A stretch of 64,000 bases of DNA from Catillopecten margaritatus gill symbiont (GCA_037956075.1 CP138327.1:620001-684000); one strand, 5' to 3'; shown: positions 24,901-34,592, numbered from the stretch's first letter. A program made the numbers and translations. The notes: a model not told the origin generated them from the letters alone.

Positions 24901-24928
24901 ATTATAACCACTTGTTTCAAAAAAGCAA
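24901..24928 (-). promoter_or_regulatory. Sigma-70-type promoter of porin B
   Basis: On the minus strand TTGCTT (24923-24928) and TATAAT (24901-24906) are separated by 16 bp. The start would lie about 50 bp upstream of the porin ATG, giving a leader with a GC-rich GCGCAATTTTGCGGGGG stretch. Confidence 0.7.
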
Positions 24929-25101
24929 CTAAATGTTGTAAAAAAAATACTAAATACTTATTATTGATTAATTACCAAGGGTTGATTAGTGGGGAAACCC
25001 CTTTTAACGCAAGGAAACTCCTGCTTTTGTTGTTTTTTTGCAATTTTGTGAAAAAAATAAATAATTGACTGGGATAAGCCTTTAATTTGATAACTTAAGC
25101 C

Positions 25102-25833
25102 TTATTCTGCTTTCCAGTATTCGGCAATCCAAGGTGACGGCTGAATGTGACGATACCATTTACCAGAAATACCTTTAATGGCCTCAGGTGGGTTTGGCAG
25201 TCCGTGGAAGAGAATAATTTTTGCACCTTTTGGAATGTTTGGGGCTTGAAACCAAGATTTGATCCACGAGGGGCAACAGCGGTACTTAAAGCTTGGCACC
25301 CATTCATCCTGCCAGTAGGCAAGCTTACCAAATTTGTTAATTTCTCGAGATAGGTAAGCTTGTTCATGGCGGACTTGTGTTTTTACTAATTCTGAGTTTT
25401 GTTCAAAATAATTGAGTATTTGTGGATATTTACCAATTTCAAAACGGAATACAGAAGAGTTGCCTTCAATTTTATTTGGGTTTTTTTTATCATGTGCAAT
25501 AAGAAAATCACCTTTGACTGTAAAAAACTCGTCTATATTGTCAACAATCAATACATCCAAGTCTAAAAATAAGGTTTTACCTGTTAATCCACCAAAATTG
25601 TCTTTAAAAACTGTGAGTTTACGCCACCCTCTTTCAGGTGCACCTTCGGGTAAATCGAGCTCTGGTAATGGTTGGATTTCTACTTCGTGACGAATGCCAT
25701 TACTGTACTCAGTAAAACAAACAAATCTAAAGGGTAAGGATAAATTTCGAGCAACCATCCCATAAAGACGATTGACATAATCTACTGGAAATTTGTTACC
25801 CCACTTCATACAAATAATATTCACTTTGCTCAT
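25102..25833 (-). CDS. Putative glycosyltransferase with DxD motif
   Basis: 243 residues. The central TLFLDLDVLIVDNIDEFF has the DxD metal/nucleotide-sugar signature of GT-A enzymes, and the N-terminal VNIICMKWGNKFPVDYVNRLYG followed by RFVCFTEYS matches a small family of bacterial GT8-like or uncharacterised glycosyltransferases often encoded near LPS genes. HEQAYLSREI and ILFHGLPNPPEA near the end resemble the distal metal-binding His of such enzymes. No signal or membrane segment. It stands alone, separated from porin B by 257 bp and from lptG by a repeat-rich gap. Acceptor and sugar are unknown. Confidence 0.75.
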   Translation of the reverse strand: MSKVNIICMKWGNKFPVDYVNRLYGMVARNLSLPFRFVCFTEYSNGIRHEVEIQPLPELDLPEGAPERGWRKLTVFKDNFGGLTGKTLFLDLDVLIVDNIDEFFTVKGDFLIAHDKKNPNKIEGNSSVFRFEIGKYPQILNYFEQNSELVKTQVRHEQAYLSREINKFGKLAYWQDEWVPSFKYRCCPSWIKSWFQAPNIPKGAKIILFHGLPNPPEAIKGISGKWYRHIQPSPWIAEYWKAE

Positions 25834-25855
25834 AATAATAGCCTTATAGATGGTT

Positions 25856-25892
25856 AATAAAAAAGGTGTGTGCTTCGAGATAACACCTCTTT
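25856..25892 (-). terminator. Terminator-like hairpin before the glycosyltransferase gene
   Basis: On the minus strand AGGTGT and ACACCT form a 6-bp stem with a 13-base loop, followed by six T, only 23 bp upstream of the gene start. A TATAAT lies at 25900-25905. It could be an attenuator or the end of a short RNA; the stem is weak. Confidence 0.3.
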
Positions 25893-25969
25893 AACCGCTA
25901 TTATAAAGAGAGCTTTGTATAAATAGGGGTAATTAGCAGAATTCATTTAGAGCTCGCTATTATTTTCTA

Positions 25970-26240
25970 CTCCATCGTCATTCTTATTTTACTATTGCCC
26001 CCCTATTCCACTGCCATTCCATCATTATCTTTATTCCGTCATTCTCTATATTCTATCGTCATTCCGAGCGCAGCCGAGGAATCTAGCCTTCATAAAAAGA
26101 TTCCTCGACTGCGCTCGGAATGACAGTGTGCAGATTGGAATGATAGTATTGAGCTCAGAATGACAGTGTTGGGATTGGTGCGACAGTGTGGATCTCGGAA
26201 TGATAGTATTGAGCTTGGCATGACAGTGTTGAATTAAACA
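25970..26240. repeat. Repeat-rich intergenic DNA with one palindromic repeat
   Basis: The core at 26058-26124 is a copy of the dispersed palindrome, with GCGCAGCCGAGG in place of GCGTAGCCGAGG and complementary arms of about 27 bases. On both sides lie decayed units of the same flank: CATTCC-type pieces to the left and GGAATGACAGTGT or GGAATGATAGTATTGAGC pieces to the right. No gene is visible between 25834 and lptG. Confidence 0.75.
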
Positions 26241-26342
26241 GTATCAAAGGTTTTGTTGATTTTGTTTAGATTTACTTAAGTTTATTTAGGTTTGTTAGTT
26301 TTTTTACCCATTCAAAGACATAGAAAGGTAAAATTATTAACT

Positions 26343-27428
26343 ATGAACATACTCAATCGTTATATCGCTAAAACATTACTTATGCATACCTTGGCGGTAA
26401 TGGCGGTATGGCTGGGAATTTATACTTTGTTCAATTTTATCAATCAAGTGGATTCTATTGGGCAGCATAACTATACAGCATTGTCAGCATTGATTTATGT
26501 AATGGCTGACTTACCATCAGTGGTATATGCGCATTCTTTAGTGATTATTTTATTAGGTTGTTTGCTGGGTTTGGGGCATTTAGCGGCAACTTCTCAATTA
26601 ATCGTTATTAGAGGGGGTGGTATTTCTATTATGCAAATTGCTCAGAGAGTGACTGGTATTGCATTGATATTTATCCTTATAGTAAGTCTACTGGGTGAAC
26701 TTATTGCACCAACTGCCACAGAATATGCAGAATCATATCGAGATAAATCCTTGGGGCGCAGCGTCTCTACCAGTAGTCAACAAGGTTTCTGGTTAAAAGA
26801 TAAAAATACAATTCTCAATGTCAAAAAGAACTTTGATGGGCGTTCATTTGGTGGCGTAACCTTAATACAGACAAATAAAGCGTATCGCTTAGACGCTGTA
26901 TTGCATTCGGATAAAGCGTCGCTTAATGGTAAGCAATTAAACCTTGAAAAAACCAAACATTATCAATTAAAACAAGCTGAAAAATTTACCACTATTCAAT
27001 CTCAAAACCACCAGGAATATGGCGTTGATGTCTCTTTTGACCAAAGGCTGATTAACACTTTAAAGAAAGAGCCGCAAGAATTATCCATTGTCAACTTATA
27101 CAAACACATGGTATTTTTATCTAGCAACAATCTTGCCTCAAAAGCTTTTGAAGTGGAATTATACAAGCGTCTTGTCAAACCAATAACTTTGGTGGCTATG
27201 TTAATGTTGTCAATGTTATTTATCTTCGGTTCGTTGCGAGATGCAACTCTGGGTAAAAAGATATTTTTAGGTATTGTTATCAGCCTATTCTTTGAATTAT
27301 CCTCACGCCTTGGTAGCGTCATCTCATTACGCTTTGATTATGACCCGTTATTTAGCGCCTCTGCGCCGACACTAATAACTTTGGGTGTCGCTTACTTACT
27401 GTTAAAAAGAAAATCCTTGGGGGTGTAA
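26343..27428 (+). CDS. lptG: LPS export permease LptG
   Basis: 361 residues of the LptF/LptG family. The N terminus MNILNRYIAKTLLMHTLAVM is LptG-like (LptF begins differently), the three N-terminal spans are followed by LIVIRGGGISIMQIA, a periplasmic beta-jellyroll region (about 130-270) and three C-terminal spans. With LptF and LptB it draws LPS from the inner membrane to the LptA bridge. The ATG at 26343 replaces a longer frame at 26292 whose residues are non-conserved. lptF, usually adjacent, is absent from this window. The next gene, eptA, starts at the base following its stop, so both LPS functions are coupled. Confidence 0.93.
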   Translation: MNILNRYIAKTLLMHTLAVMAVWLGIYTLFNFINQVDSIGQHNYTALSALIYVMADLPSVVYAHSLVIILLGCLLGLGHLAATSQLIVIRGGGISIMQIAQRVTGIALIFILIVSLLGELIAPTATEYAESYRDKSLGRSVSTSSQQGFWLKDKNTILNVKKNFDGRSFGGVTLIQTNKAYRLDAVLHSDKASLNGKQLNLEKTKHYQLKQAEKFTTIQSQNHQEYGVDVSFDQRLINTLKKEPQELSIVNLYKHMVFLSSNNLASKAFEVELYKRLVKPITLVAMLMLSMLFIFGSLRDATLGKKIFLGIVISLFFELSSRLGSVISLRFDYDPLFSASAPTLITLGVAYLLLKRKSLGV

Positions 27429-28946
27429 ATGTCTGTAAATCGCTTATTATTATTGGTGTGTAGTTATATTATTATTTTTGATAATTTTGTATTTTGGGGT
27501 AAGTTATTTCAAAAAATTAACTTCTTTGAAGCTTCTGGATTTGGATTCACCCTAGGGTTTACCGCTCTATTCTTTATGATTTTTTATGTAATATTGGCAC
27601 TGTTCAGTAACAAAATCACCCTTAAAGTATTTTTATCCATACTTCTACTGGTATCTGCCATTATTGGTTATTTCTCCAAGCTTGGTGTGGTGTTTGATCA
27701 ATTTATGCTTACCAACATCATTGACAATATTAAAGAGCAAAACACTAAAGAGGCTCTAGAGCTACTATCTGTGCCACTGGTGATACACATCAGTATTTTC
27801 GGACTTGCGCCGATTGCACTGCTGTGGAAAGTTAAAATCAAGCGTCAATCCTTTTTAATTGAAAGTAGAAACAGAATTTTAGCCACACTTGCTGTGGTAT
27901 TTATTTGCATTATTATGATTTGGTCGAATATGAAATCGGTTACTTATTTTGGCAGAGAAAATAGAGACTTGCCTTATTTTGTCAACCCTTTATTTGTGAT
28001 TAATGCTGGATATTCTTATATCGACGATACTTACTTTGCAAGTATTGTAGGAGACTTTAAGGTGATTGGTGATGATGCCGTTATTAAAGACAATCGACAA
28101 AAAACTGTTGGTATTTTTATCGTTGGAGAAACTGCAAGAGCAGACCGTTTCTCACTCAATGGCTATAAAAAAACAACTAACCCTAGGTTGTCAAAACGCA
28201 ACTTGGTGAATTTTAGTAATGTTGCCTCCTGTGGCACTTCCACAGCCTATTCAGTACCCTGTATGTTCTCTTTATTAGGTAAAAATGACTACTCGCCGCA
28301 AAAAGCTGACAACCAGTCTAACGCTTTAGATATTCTGCAAAAGGCGGGTGTTAAAGTTATTTGGATAGATAATAATTCCAGCTGCAAAGGCGTTTGTAAT
28401 CGTATTGAAAGCAAGAACATACTTTCTGAAAATAAGTTTGATATCGCCATGCTCGACAACTTAAAACACACCATCGATAAACAAGACTCTAGCGTATTAA
28501 TCGTTCTTCACTCACTCGGCTCCCATGGTCCAAGATATTACCGACGCTACCCTAAAACTTTTGGTAAATTCGCCCCTATGTGTGAAAATACTCCAGAGAA
28601 ATGTAGCCATGAAGAAGTAGATAACGCCTACGACAACAGTATCCTCTACACCGACTATTTAATCGATAGTGCCATAACAATCCTGAAGAAAAATTACAGC
28701 GATAGTTTTGTTTTTTACGCCTCTGACCATGGTGAATCTTTAGGTGAAAAAGGCGTGTATCTACACGGACTTCCTTATATGATTGCACCCAAAGCACAAA
28801 CTCATGTACCGATGCTGGCTTGGTTCAGTGATGAAAAATCAACCACCATTGACAAACCGTTATCACACGACAATATTTCTCATTCTTTGCTAGGCTTATT
28901 CAATGTCCAAACCAATGTTTACAAAAAATCTCTAGATCTTTTTTGA
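27429..28946 (+). CDS. eptA: Lipid A / LPS phosphoethanolamine transferase
   Basis: 505 residues: five N-terminal membrane spans and a periplasmic sulfatase-fold domain from about residue 220. VGETARADRFSLNGY at 232-246 carries the first metal ligand, SCGTSTAYSVPCMFS at 267-281 contains the catalytic Thr (Thr272), and FYASDHGESLGEKGVYLHG near the end supplies the other zinc ligands. Cysteine pairs as in EptA/MCR are present. It moves phosphoethanolamine from phosphatidylethanolamine to lipid A or core, lowering surface charge. It directly follows lptG and converges with uppP with no spacer. The exact position modified is not predictable from sequence. Confidence 0.92.
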   Translation: MSVNRLLLLVCSYIIIFDNFVFWGKLFQKINFFEASGFGFTLGFTALFFMIFYVILALFSNKITLKVFLSILLLVSAIIGYFSKLGVVFDQFMLTNIIDNIKEQNTKEALELLSVPLVIHISIFGLAPIALLWKVKIKRQSFLIESRNRILATLAVVFICIIMIWSNMKSVTYFGRENRDLPYFVNPLFVINAGYSYIDDTYFASIVGDFKVIGDDAVIKDNRQKTVGIFIVGETARADRFSLNGYKKTTNPRLSKRNLVNFSNVASCGTSTAYSVPCMFSLLGKNDYSPQKADNQSNALDILQKAGVKVIWIDNNSSCKGVCNRIESKNILSENKFDIAMLDNLKHTIDKQDSSVLIVLHSLGSHGPRYYRRYPKTFGKFAPMCENTPEKCSHEEVDNAYDNSILYTDYLIDSAITILKKNYSDSFVFYASDHGESLGEKGVYLHGLPYMIAPKAQTHVPMLAWFSDEKSTTIDKPLSHDNISHSLLGLFNVQTNVYKKSLDLF

Positions 28947-29738
28947 TTAAAATAACATTAACAAAGTAGCAGCAAGAATGATACGATAAACAACAAAAGG
29001 CAGCATGCTCATTGTATCTAGAGATTTAATGAAAAAATACAGCGTTAAGTAAGCCACAACACCTGTAATAATAAATCCAATACCTAAAAATAACCAGTTA
29101 ACCTGCTCTGGGGTTTGGTATAAATCTACAAAAATGAGCAATGATGAGAGTGTGATAACGGGGATTGAAAGCAAGAATGAAAATTTTAAGGCAAGCTTGT
29201 AACTCAGCCCTAACAATAACGCAGCCGTGATAGTGATGCCACTTCTTGAAGTGCCAGGAATCAGTGCAATAGCTTGAAAACAGCCAATAATGGCAATGTC
29301 AAGCCAGTTAATACTTTCTCTAAGACTGTTGCGTTTGCGATTAATATAATCAGCAAAGCCGAGTAAAAGCCCAAAAATTACAGTCGCATAAGCAATAACC
29401 TCGGGGCTACGCAAATGCACTTGTATCGTCTCTTTAAATAATAAGCCGATAATGCCCACAGGAATTGTGGCAAGAATAACACCCCAGCCGAGTTTTGCAT
29501 CCTCGCTTAACTGCGGGCTTTTACTAAAAAATGCAGTGATAATAGCGCTAATACTACGGCGATAATACACAATCACCGCTGTCAATGTACCCAGATGTAG
29601 CACCACATCAAATGCCAAACCTTGGTCTGTCCAACTCGTAAATTTGGGCACTAAAATCAAATGTGCAGATGATGAAATTGGTAAAAACTCGCTAATACCC
29701 TGCACCACTGCCAAAACAATTGTTTGAATTAAATCCAT
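28947..29738 (-). CDS. uppP: Undecaprenyl-diphosphatase
   Basis: 263 residues of the BacA/UppP family, recycling undecaprenyl diphosphate to the monophosphate carrier used for peptidoglycan and O-antigen. The two signature regions are present: GISEFLPISSSAHL at residues 14-27 (Glu-rich motif) and LIPGTSRSGITI in the middle. About eight membrane spans. The stop meets the eptA stop convergently. It is divergent from the DUF3108 gene across a 71-bp gap with a perfect 13-bp inverted repeat. Confidence 0.95.
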   Translation of the reverse strand: MDLIQTIVLAVVQGISEFLPISSSAHLILVPKFTSWTDQGLAFDVVLHLGTLTAVIVYYRRSISAIITAFFSKSPQLSEDAKLGWGVILATIPVGIIGLLFKETIQVHLRSPEVIAYATVIFGLLLGFADYINRKRNSLRESINWLDIAIIGCFQAIALIPGTSRSGITITAALLLGLSYKLALKFSFLLSIPVITLSSLLIFVDLYQTPEQVNWLFLGIGFIITGVVAYLTLYFFIKSLDTMSMLPFVVYRIILAATLLMLF

Positions 29739-29765
29739 AAAGTATTAATTAAATTTTTTTGTAAT

Positions 29766-29797
29766 TTTTGGTAAAATAAGGACATATTTTACCAAAA
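29766..29797. promoter_or_regulatory. Perfect 13-bp inverted repeat in a divergent promoter region
   Basis: TTTTGGTAAAATA (29766-29778) and its exact complement (29785-29797) flank AGGACA. The repeat lies between uppP and the DUF3108 gene, 12 bp before the latter's ATG. It could be an operator or an mRNA hairpin near the ribosome site; the AT-rich arms also resemble promoter elements. Confidence 0.5.
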
Positions 29798-29809
29798 GGG
29801 TTTTTAATT

Positions 29810-30400
29810 ATGAAGACTTTAATTCTACTATTTTTTATTTCCACTTCGGTACTGGCACTCAAACCACATACAGCAAACTATACCTTGTCTGTATCAGACT
29901 TTGAGATTGCTAAGGTGAAAATTGCTTTAAGTGAAACTAATGGTAAATATATTTACACACTAAAAGCGCAAACCAAAGGTGTAATCAAACTCGTTAAAGA
30001 CTATCAGATTAGTTCAAAATCTATTTTTACCCTTAGTCAATTTGGATTGCATTCCCAACATTACCAAAACTTTGAGCGTGATGGTGACAGAGTAAAACAA
30101 GACATTGACATTCATCCAAAAAACCATCAAGTCGACCCACTTAATCAAACCTTGTTTATTGCCAATGTTTTAGAGAAACAGCCTGATAAGCAAGATATTT
30201 ACTTTTTATTAAATGATGGCAAGAGTGTCACCAAAAAACACTATCGTCAAACTCACAGCAGCAATGACAATCTTATTAAATTTCTTAGTGAAGATGAAAA
30301 AACAGAAGTTCACTTTGCTAGAGATAAGTATTACACCCCCATTTTAATTCGTAACAAAAAGTTTGTTTATCAACTTAATTCTATTCATTTTGATGAGTGA
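29810..30400 (+). CDS. DUF3108 domain-containing periplasmic protein
   Basis: 196 residues. Residues 1-16 form a signal peptide (MKTLILLFFISTSVLA). The mature part matches DUF3108: YTLSVSDFEIAKVKIALSE at the start and a YQISSKSIFTLSQFGLHSQH strand followed by the FERDGDRVKQDI strand, ending in the VHFARDKYYTPILIRNKK block. The family is exported, mostly beta, and of unknown function; it is often near purine or radA genes. The ribosome site AAAAGGG is 9 nt before the ATG. It converges with radA. Nothing unusual in length or composition. Confidence 0.8.
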   Translation: MKTLILLFFISTSVLALKPHTANYTLSVSDFEIAKVKIALSETNGKYIYTLKAQTKGVIKLVKDYQISSKSIFTLSQFGLHSQHYQNFERDGDRVKQDIDIHPKNHQVDPLNQTLFIANVLEKQPDKQDIYFLLNDGKSVTKKHYRQTHSSNDNLIKFLSEDEKTEVHFARDKYYTPILIRNKKFVYQLNSIHFDE

Positions 30401-30462
30401 TGTGATTGTGCTTATTTGAGTGTTTGCTAGCTCCAAATACACCCACTGTCATTTTTTTATTA

Positions 30463-31824
30463 TCAAGTATTTTCAGACATATATTGCAATGCCTGATATA
30501 AATACTCAACTGGCACAACTTTAATACCTTTAATGGTTTTTTTCGGTGTATTCGCTTTCGGAATAATCGCCGTCTTAAATCCATGTTTTTGCGCCTCTGA
30601 CAAGCGTTCTGCCGCATTATAAACAGGACGAACCTCACCCGTTAAACCCACTTCTCCGAAAGCAATCCAGTCATTGGGAATGATTTTATTTCTAAGACTG
30701 GACATAATCGTCAACATAACCACTAAATCTGAGGCGGTTTCATTGACTTTAATACCACCCACAACATTGACAAATACATCTTGGTCGAAAGTGGCAATCC
30801 CACCATGCTTATGCAAGATAGCGAGTTGTAAGGCGAGGCGGTTTTGGTCTAAGCCGACACAGACGCGTTTTGGGTTGCCGTTGGCTTGGTCAACTAAGGC
30901 TTGGAGTTCAATCATTAACGGGCGAGTGGCTTCGCGGGTTACCATTACCATTGAGCCTGGCAAGGGCTTGGATTGGTTGGATAGGAATATTGCGGAAGGG
31001 TTTTCTACTTGTTTCAAACCCGTTTCTCCCATCGCAAAAACACTGATTTCATTCACAGCACCAAAACGGTTTTTGACGGCACGAATGATGCGGTAACGCC
31101 CGCCCGCATCACCTTCAAAATAAAGAACACAATCCACCATGTGTTCTAAAATTCTTGGGCCTGCAAGCGCACCGCCCTTAGTCACATGTCCAATTAAGAA
31201 TAAAATGGTATTGGTTTGTTTGGCGTATTGTGTCAGTTGGGCGGCACAATCTCGCACTTGGGTAACGGAACCTGGGGCTGAGGTTGAGCCGTCTGTTACC
31301 ATGGTTTGAATAGAATCAATAACGATAACCTTGGGTTTTATTTCTTTGGCAAGTTTGATGATTTTTTCTAAATGAGTTTCGTTCAAAAGTAAAACATCTT
31401 CTTTAATACTCAGACGCACCGCCCTATCGCTAACCTGTTGTGCAGATTCCTCACCACTCACATATAAAGCCGTGTTGTCTTTATTAATAGCCGCCATTGC
31501 CTGCAAAATCAAAGTAGATTTACCAATACCAGGGTCACCACCAATAAGCACCACAGAACCATCGACTAAACCCCCGCCCAAAGTGCGGTCAAGTTCACTC
31601 AGTCCCGTGGTTAATCGGGGTTTACTTTCGGATTTAATATCAGAGAGTTTTTGCACTTTTGACGGGGGTAAATCTTGCAAACTTTCAGGTTTTGAAGAAG
31701 TTGCTTTAGACACGACCACTTCTTCCAAAGTATTCCACGCCTTACACTCTAAACACTGCCCACCCCATTGCGGATACGAAGCACCGCATTCTCGACAAAC
31801 AAATTCAAATTTAGTTTTTGCCAT
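30463..31824 (-). CDS. radA: DNA repair protein RadA
   Basis: 453 residues. A C4 zinc finger (Cys10, Cys13, Cys24, Cys27) is followed by a RecA-like ATPase with Walker A GGDPGIGKST at 95-104, the RadA signature AVKNRFGAVNE, and a C-terminal Lon-like fold with DWIAFGEVGLTGEVRPV. RadA acts in branch migration and recombination intermediate processing. Its start overlaps the nrdR stop by 14 bp, so nrdR and radA are likely co-translated, and glyA lies 6 bp upstream of nrdR. Standard length and motifs. Confidence 0.96.
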   Translation of the reverse strand: MAKTKFEFVCRECGASYPQWGGQCLECKAWNTLEEVVVSKATSSKPESLQDLPPSKVQKLSDIKSESKPRLTTGLSELDRTLGGGLVDGSVVLIGGDPGIGKSTLILQAMAAINKDNTALYVSGEESAQQVSDRAVRLSIKEDVLLLNETHLEKIIKLAKEIKPKVIVIDSIQTMVTDGSTSAPGSVTQVRDCAAQLTQYAKQTNTILFLIGHVTKGGALAGPRILEHMVDCVLYFEGDAGGRYRIIRAVKNRFGAVNEISVFAMGETGLKQVENPSAIFLSNQSKPLPGSMVMVTREATRPLMIELQALVDQANGNPKRVCVGLDQNRLALQLAILHKHGGIATFDQDVFVNVVGGIKVNETASDLVVMLTIMSSLRNKIIPNDWIAFGEVGLTGEVRPVYNAAERLSEAQKHGFKTAIIPKANTPKKTIKGIKVVPVEYLYQALQYMSENT

Positions 31825-32275
31825 TTTTATCCATTAATTTGTCGATTTCTTGGCGGAAAGCTTCAACATCTTGGAATTGGCGATAAACAGAGGCAAAGCG
31901 GATATAAGCCACTTCATCCAGCAGTTTTAACTCCTCCATTACCCACTCGCCGAGTTTTTCAACACGCACTTCACTCTCAGATTGGGTGGCAAGTTTGTGG
32001 ACGATATTGTGTATTGAAGTTTCTATCGCTTCAGCTTTCACATTGCGTTTTTCTAAGGCTTTGAGCAAGCCTGAACGCAGTTTTAACTCGTCAAATGACT
32101 CACGAGTACCGTCTCTTTTAATCAATCTTGGTGGGTTTAAATCAACCGTTTCACGAGTTGGATAACGCTCACCACAAGAAGTGCATTCTCTGCGTCTGCG
32201 AACCTGTGAACCGTCCTCGGACAAACGAGTATCTAAAACTTTGGTTTCGTCAGATTGACAGAAAGGACACTTCAT
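31811..32275 (-). CDS. nrdR: Transcriptional repressor NrdR
   Basis: 154 residues. The zinc ribbon is formed by Cys3, Cys6, Cys31 and Cys34, followed by an ATP-cone domain (PRLIKRDGTRESFDELKLR onward). NrdR represses ribonucleotide reductase genes by binding NrdR boxes in response to ATP/dATP. It is in the common order glyA-nrdR, here 6 bp after glyA. No ribonucleotide reductase gene or NrdR box was noticed in the window. Start and length match the family. Confidence 0.96.
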   Translation of the reverse strand: MKCPFCQSDETKVLDTRLSEDGSQVRRRRECTSCGERYPTRETVDLNPPRLIKRDGTRESFDELKLRSGLLKALEKRNVKAEAIETSIHNIVHKLATQSESEVRVEKLGEWVMEELKLLDEVAYIRFASVYRQFQDVEAFRQEIDKLMDKNGKN

Positions 32276-32281
32276 ACAAAA

Positions 32282-33535
32282 CTACCCATACAGAGGGTGT
32301 GCTGCACAAAGTTTGGCGGCTTTGGCTTTAACTTCATCAATCACGGTTTGATTTTCTAAGTCATCGCAGATGTCGCAAATCATTGCAGCTAATTCCCTAC
32401 ACTCAGATTCGTTGAAACCACGAGTGGTAACGGCTGGCGTGCCGATACGAATGCCACTGGTAACAAACGGAGATTGCGGGTCGTTTGGTACAGCGTTCAT
32501 ATTAACGGTAATGTGTGCATTGCTCAGAGCAGCGTCAACCGCTTTACCCGTTAAGCCTTGCTTGATGAAACTGACCAAAAATAAGTGGTTATCTGTGCCA
32601 CCTGAAACCACATCAAAGCCTCGCTCAATAAAAGTATTTGCCATTGCTTGAGCGTTAACCTTAACTTGCTTTTGGTAAGTTTTATACTCATCTGTCATTG
32701 CTTCTTTAAAACTCACTGCTTTGGCAGCGATGATGTGCATCAACGGACCTCCTTGGATGCCTGGGAAAATCGCAGAGTTGAGTTTTTTCTGAATATCTCC
32801 ATTGGCTTTTGCCAAAATCAAACCACCACGAGGCCCACGCAAAGTTTTATGAGTGGTTGTAGTGGTAACATCGGCAATGTTAACAGGTGACGGATATTCA
32901 CCCGCCGCAATCAAACCAGCAACATGCGCCATATCCACCATTAAATACGCACCGATTGAGTCAGCAATGTCTCTAAAACGCTGCCAATCCACCACACGAG
33001 AATACGCCGAAAAACCAGCAATAATCATTTTCGGCTTATGCTCATTAGCCAACGCCTCAACTTGAGCATAATCAATCTCACCCGTACTTTCGTCCAAACC
33101 ATACTGAATGGCATTAAAGTTTTTACCCGAAAAACTCGGTGCTGCACCGTGGGTTAAATGCCCCCCATGTGCCAAACTCATACCTAAAACTGTGTCGCCT
33201 GGCACCAATAACGCCTGAAAAACCGCCGCATTCGCCTGCGAACCAGAATGGGGCTGAACATTTGCATAATCCGCATCAAATAAGACTTTGACACGCTCAA
33301 TTGCCAATTGCTCAACCACATCCACATGCTCGCAACCGCCGTAATAACGCTTCTTCGGATACCCTTCCGCATACTTATTCGTCAACTGCGAACCCTGCGC
33401 TTCCATCACTGCCACAGAAGTATAATTTTCGCTGGCAATCAGCTCGATATGCGCCTCTTGACGGGCTTCTTCTAATTTAATAGCATCAGCAATAGCACTA
33501 TCTACTTTAGCAAGGGTTTGTGATTTTTCGAACAT
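32282..33535 (-). CDS. glyA: Serine hydroxymethyltransferase
   Basis: 417 residues, the usual bacterial length. PLP enzyme interconverting serine and glycine with tetrahydrofolate, the main source of one-carbon units. The PLP lysine is Lys230 in [15 protein letters not shown], and the N-terminal IASENYTS and PHSGSQAN blocks are intact. A clear AAGGAG precedes the ATG. It leads the glyA-nrdR-radA run and is divergent from roxA across 61 bp. Confidence 0.97.
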   Translation of the reverse strand: MFEKSQTLAKVDSAIADAIKLEEARQEAHIELIASENYTSVAVMEAQGSQLTNKYAEGYPKKRYYGGCEHVDVVEQLAIERVKVLFDADYANVQPHSGSQANAAVFQALLVPGDTVLGMSLAHGGHLTHGAAPSFSGKNFNAIQYGLDESTGEIDYAQVEALANEHKPKMIIAGFSAYSRVVDWQRFRDIADSIGAYLMVDMAHVAGLIAAGEYPSPVNIADVTTTTTHKTLRGPRGGLILAKANGDIQKKLNSAIFPGIQGGPLMHIIAAKAVSFKEAMTDEYKTYQKQVKVNAQAMANTFIERGFDVVSGGTDNHLFLVSFIKQGLTGKAVDAALSNAHITVNMNAVPNDPQSPFVTSGIRIGTPAVTTRGFNESECRELAAMICDICDDLENQTVIDEVKAKAAKLCAAHPLYG

Positions 33536-33596
33536 GGCTTCTCCTTTTATTTTGAATGCAGTTATTTTAACTCAAAAACTAAATTAAAATGGTCGA

Positions 33597-34583
33597 ATGA
33601 TACATTTCAAAGAAATATCTCGAACACAATTCCTCAAAGAATACTGGCAAAAAAAACCCCTGCTGATAAAACAAGCCTTGCCAAATTTTATCTCACCAAT
33701 GCCCGCTGATGAATTAGCAGGTTTGGCCCTCGAAGAAGAGTTTGAATCCCGCCTCATCACTGGCTCAACAAAATCACAAGACTGGTCATTACGCAACGGT
33801 GCTTTCACCGAACAAGACTTTACCAACCTGCCAGCACAAGACTGGACGCTTTTAGTGCAAGGCGTGGACAGATACATCGACGAAGTCCACGACCTAATCC
33901 AGCACTTCGATTTTATCCCCCGCTGGCGTTTCGACGATGTAATGATTTCCTACGCCGCAAAAGGCGGTAGCGTCGGTCCACATTTCGACCACTACGATGT
34001 ATTTCTACTCCAAGGCAGTGGCAAAAGACGCTGGCATCTCAGCAGTAAAAATTGCGAAATGGATAATTATTTAGACGATGCACCCCTTAGAATTATGAAC
34101 ACCTTTCCCGTCGAACAAACCTTTGATGTTGAGCCTGGCGATGTCCTTTATGTCCCACCAAAAATCGCCCATCACGGTGTCAGTTTAGACGATAATTGCA
34201 CCACTCTATCCTTCGGCTATCGTGCCTACAGTGCTAGAGAAATGCACGAATTCATCGGCAAAACCTGCCCTAAAAATTTAGATACTTATTACCAAGACCC
34301 TGAATGGCAAGAAAATCAAGACCCTAATTTCATCCCAGAATCTGCCCTTAAACAAGCGCAAAAATTGCTTGATATTAACGCCGAACAATTCGCCCAATTC
34401 GTCACCAAACTTGACACCAATGATGTCAAAATCCTGCAAGAATTTGAATACGAAAACCCAAATGAACCCCTCACTTCACACCCTGCCAGTAAAATTGCCT
34501 ACATAGAAAAAAATGGCAAACGCCAAGTTTTTATCAATGGTGAACCTTTCAGAAAATCAGACCTGTTGAAAATGGATGAGTAA
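33597..34583 (+). CDS. roxA: Ribosomal protein uL16 arginine hydroxylase (RoxA/YcfD-like)
   Basis: 328 residues of the JmjC/cupin oxygenase family. The iron ligands are visible as His129 and Asp131 in GPHFDHYDVFLLQGSGKRRW and His192 in PPKIAHHGVS, with a winged-helix C-terminal region as in YcfD. The enzyme hydroxylates an arginine of ribosomal protein L16 using 2-oxoglutarate and oxygen. Length is somewhat below E. coli YcfD but close. It is divergent from glyA and followed after 9 bp by a DMT transporter. The protein belongs to the bacterial YcfD group rather than to histone-type JmjC enzymes. Confidence 0.9.
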   Translation: MIHFKEISRTQFLKEYWQKKPLLIKQALPNFISPMPADELAGLALEEEFESRLITGSTKSQDWSLRNGAFTEQDFTNLPAQDWTLLVQGVDRYIDEVHDLIQHFDFIPRWRFDDVMISYAAKGGSVGPHFDHYDVFLLQGSGKRRWHLSSKNCEMDNYLDDAPLRIMNTFPVEQTFDVEPGDVLYVPPKIAHHGVSLDDNCTTLSFGYRAYSAREMHEFIGKTCPKNLDTYYQDPEWQENQDPNFIPESALKQAQKLLDINAEQFAQFVTKLDTNDVKILQEFEYENPNEPLTSHPASKIAYIEKNGKRQVFINGEPFRKSDLLKMDE

Positions 34584-34592
34584 TTAAATAGT

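Noticed and set aside
24856..25068. Plus-strand frame between porin B and the glycosyltransferase gene
   Set aside because: It overlaps the porin B promoter and has low-complexity Lys/Leu composition from A/T runs.
30381..30638. Minus-strand 85-codon frame beside radA
   Set aside because: It lies in another frame of the radA 3' end and its composition (Arg/Lys-rich) reflects that shadow.
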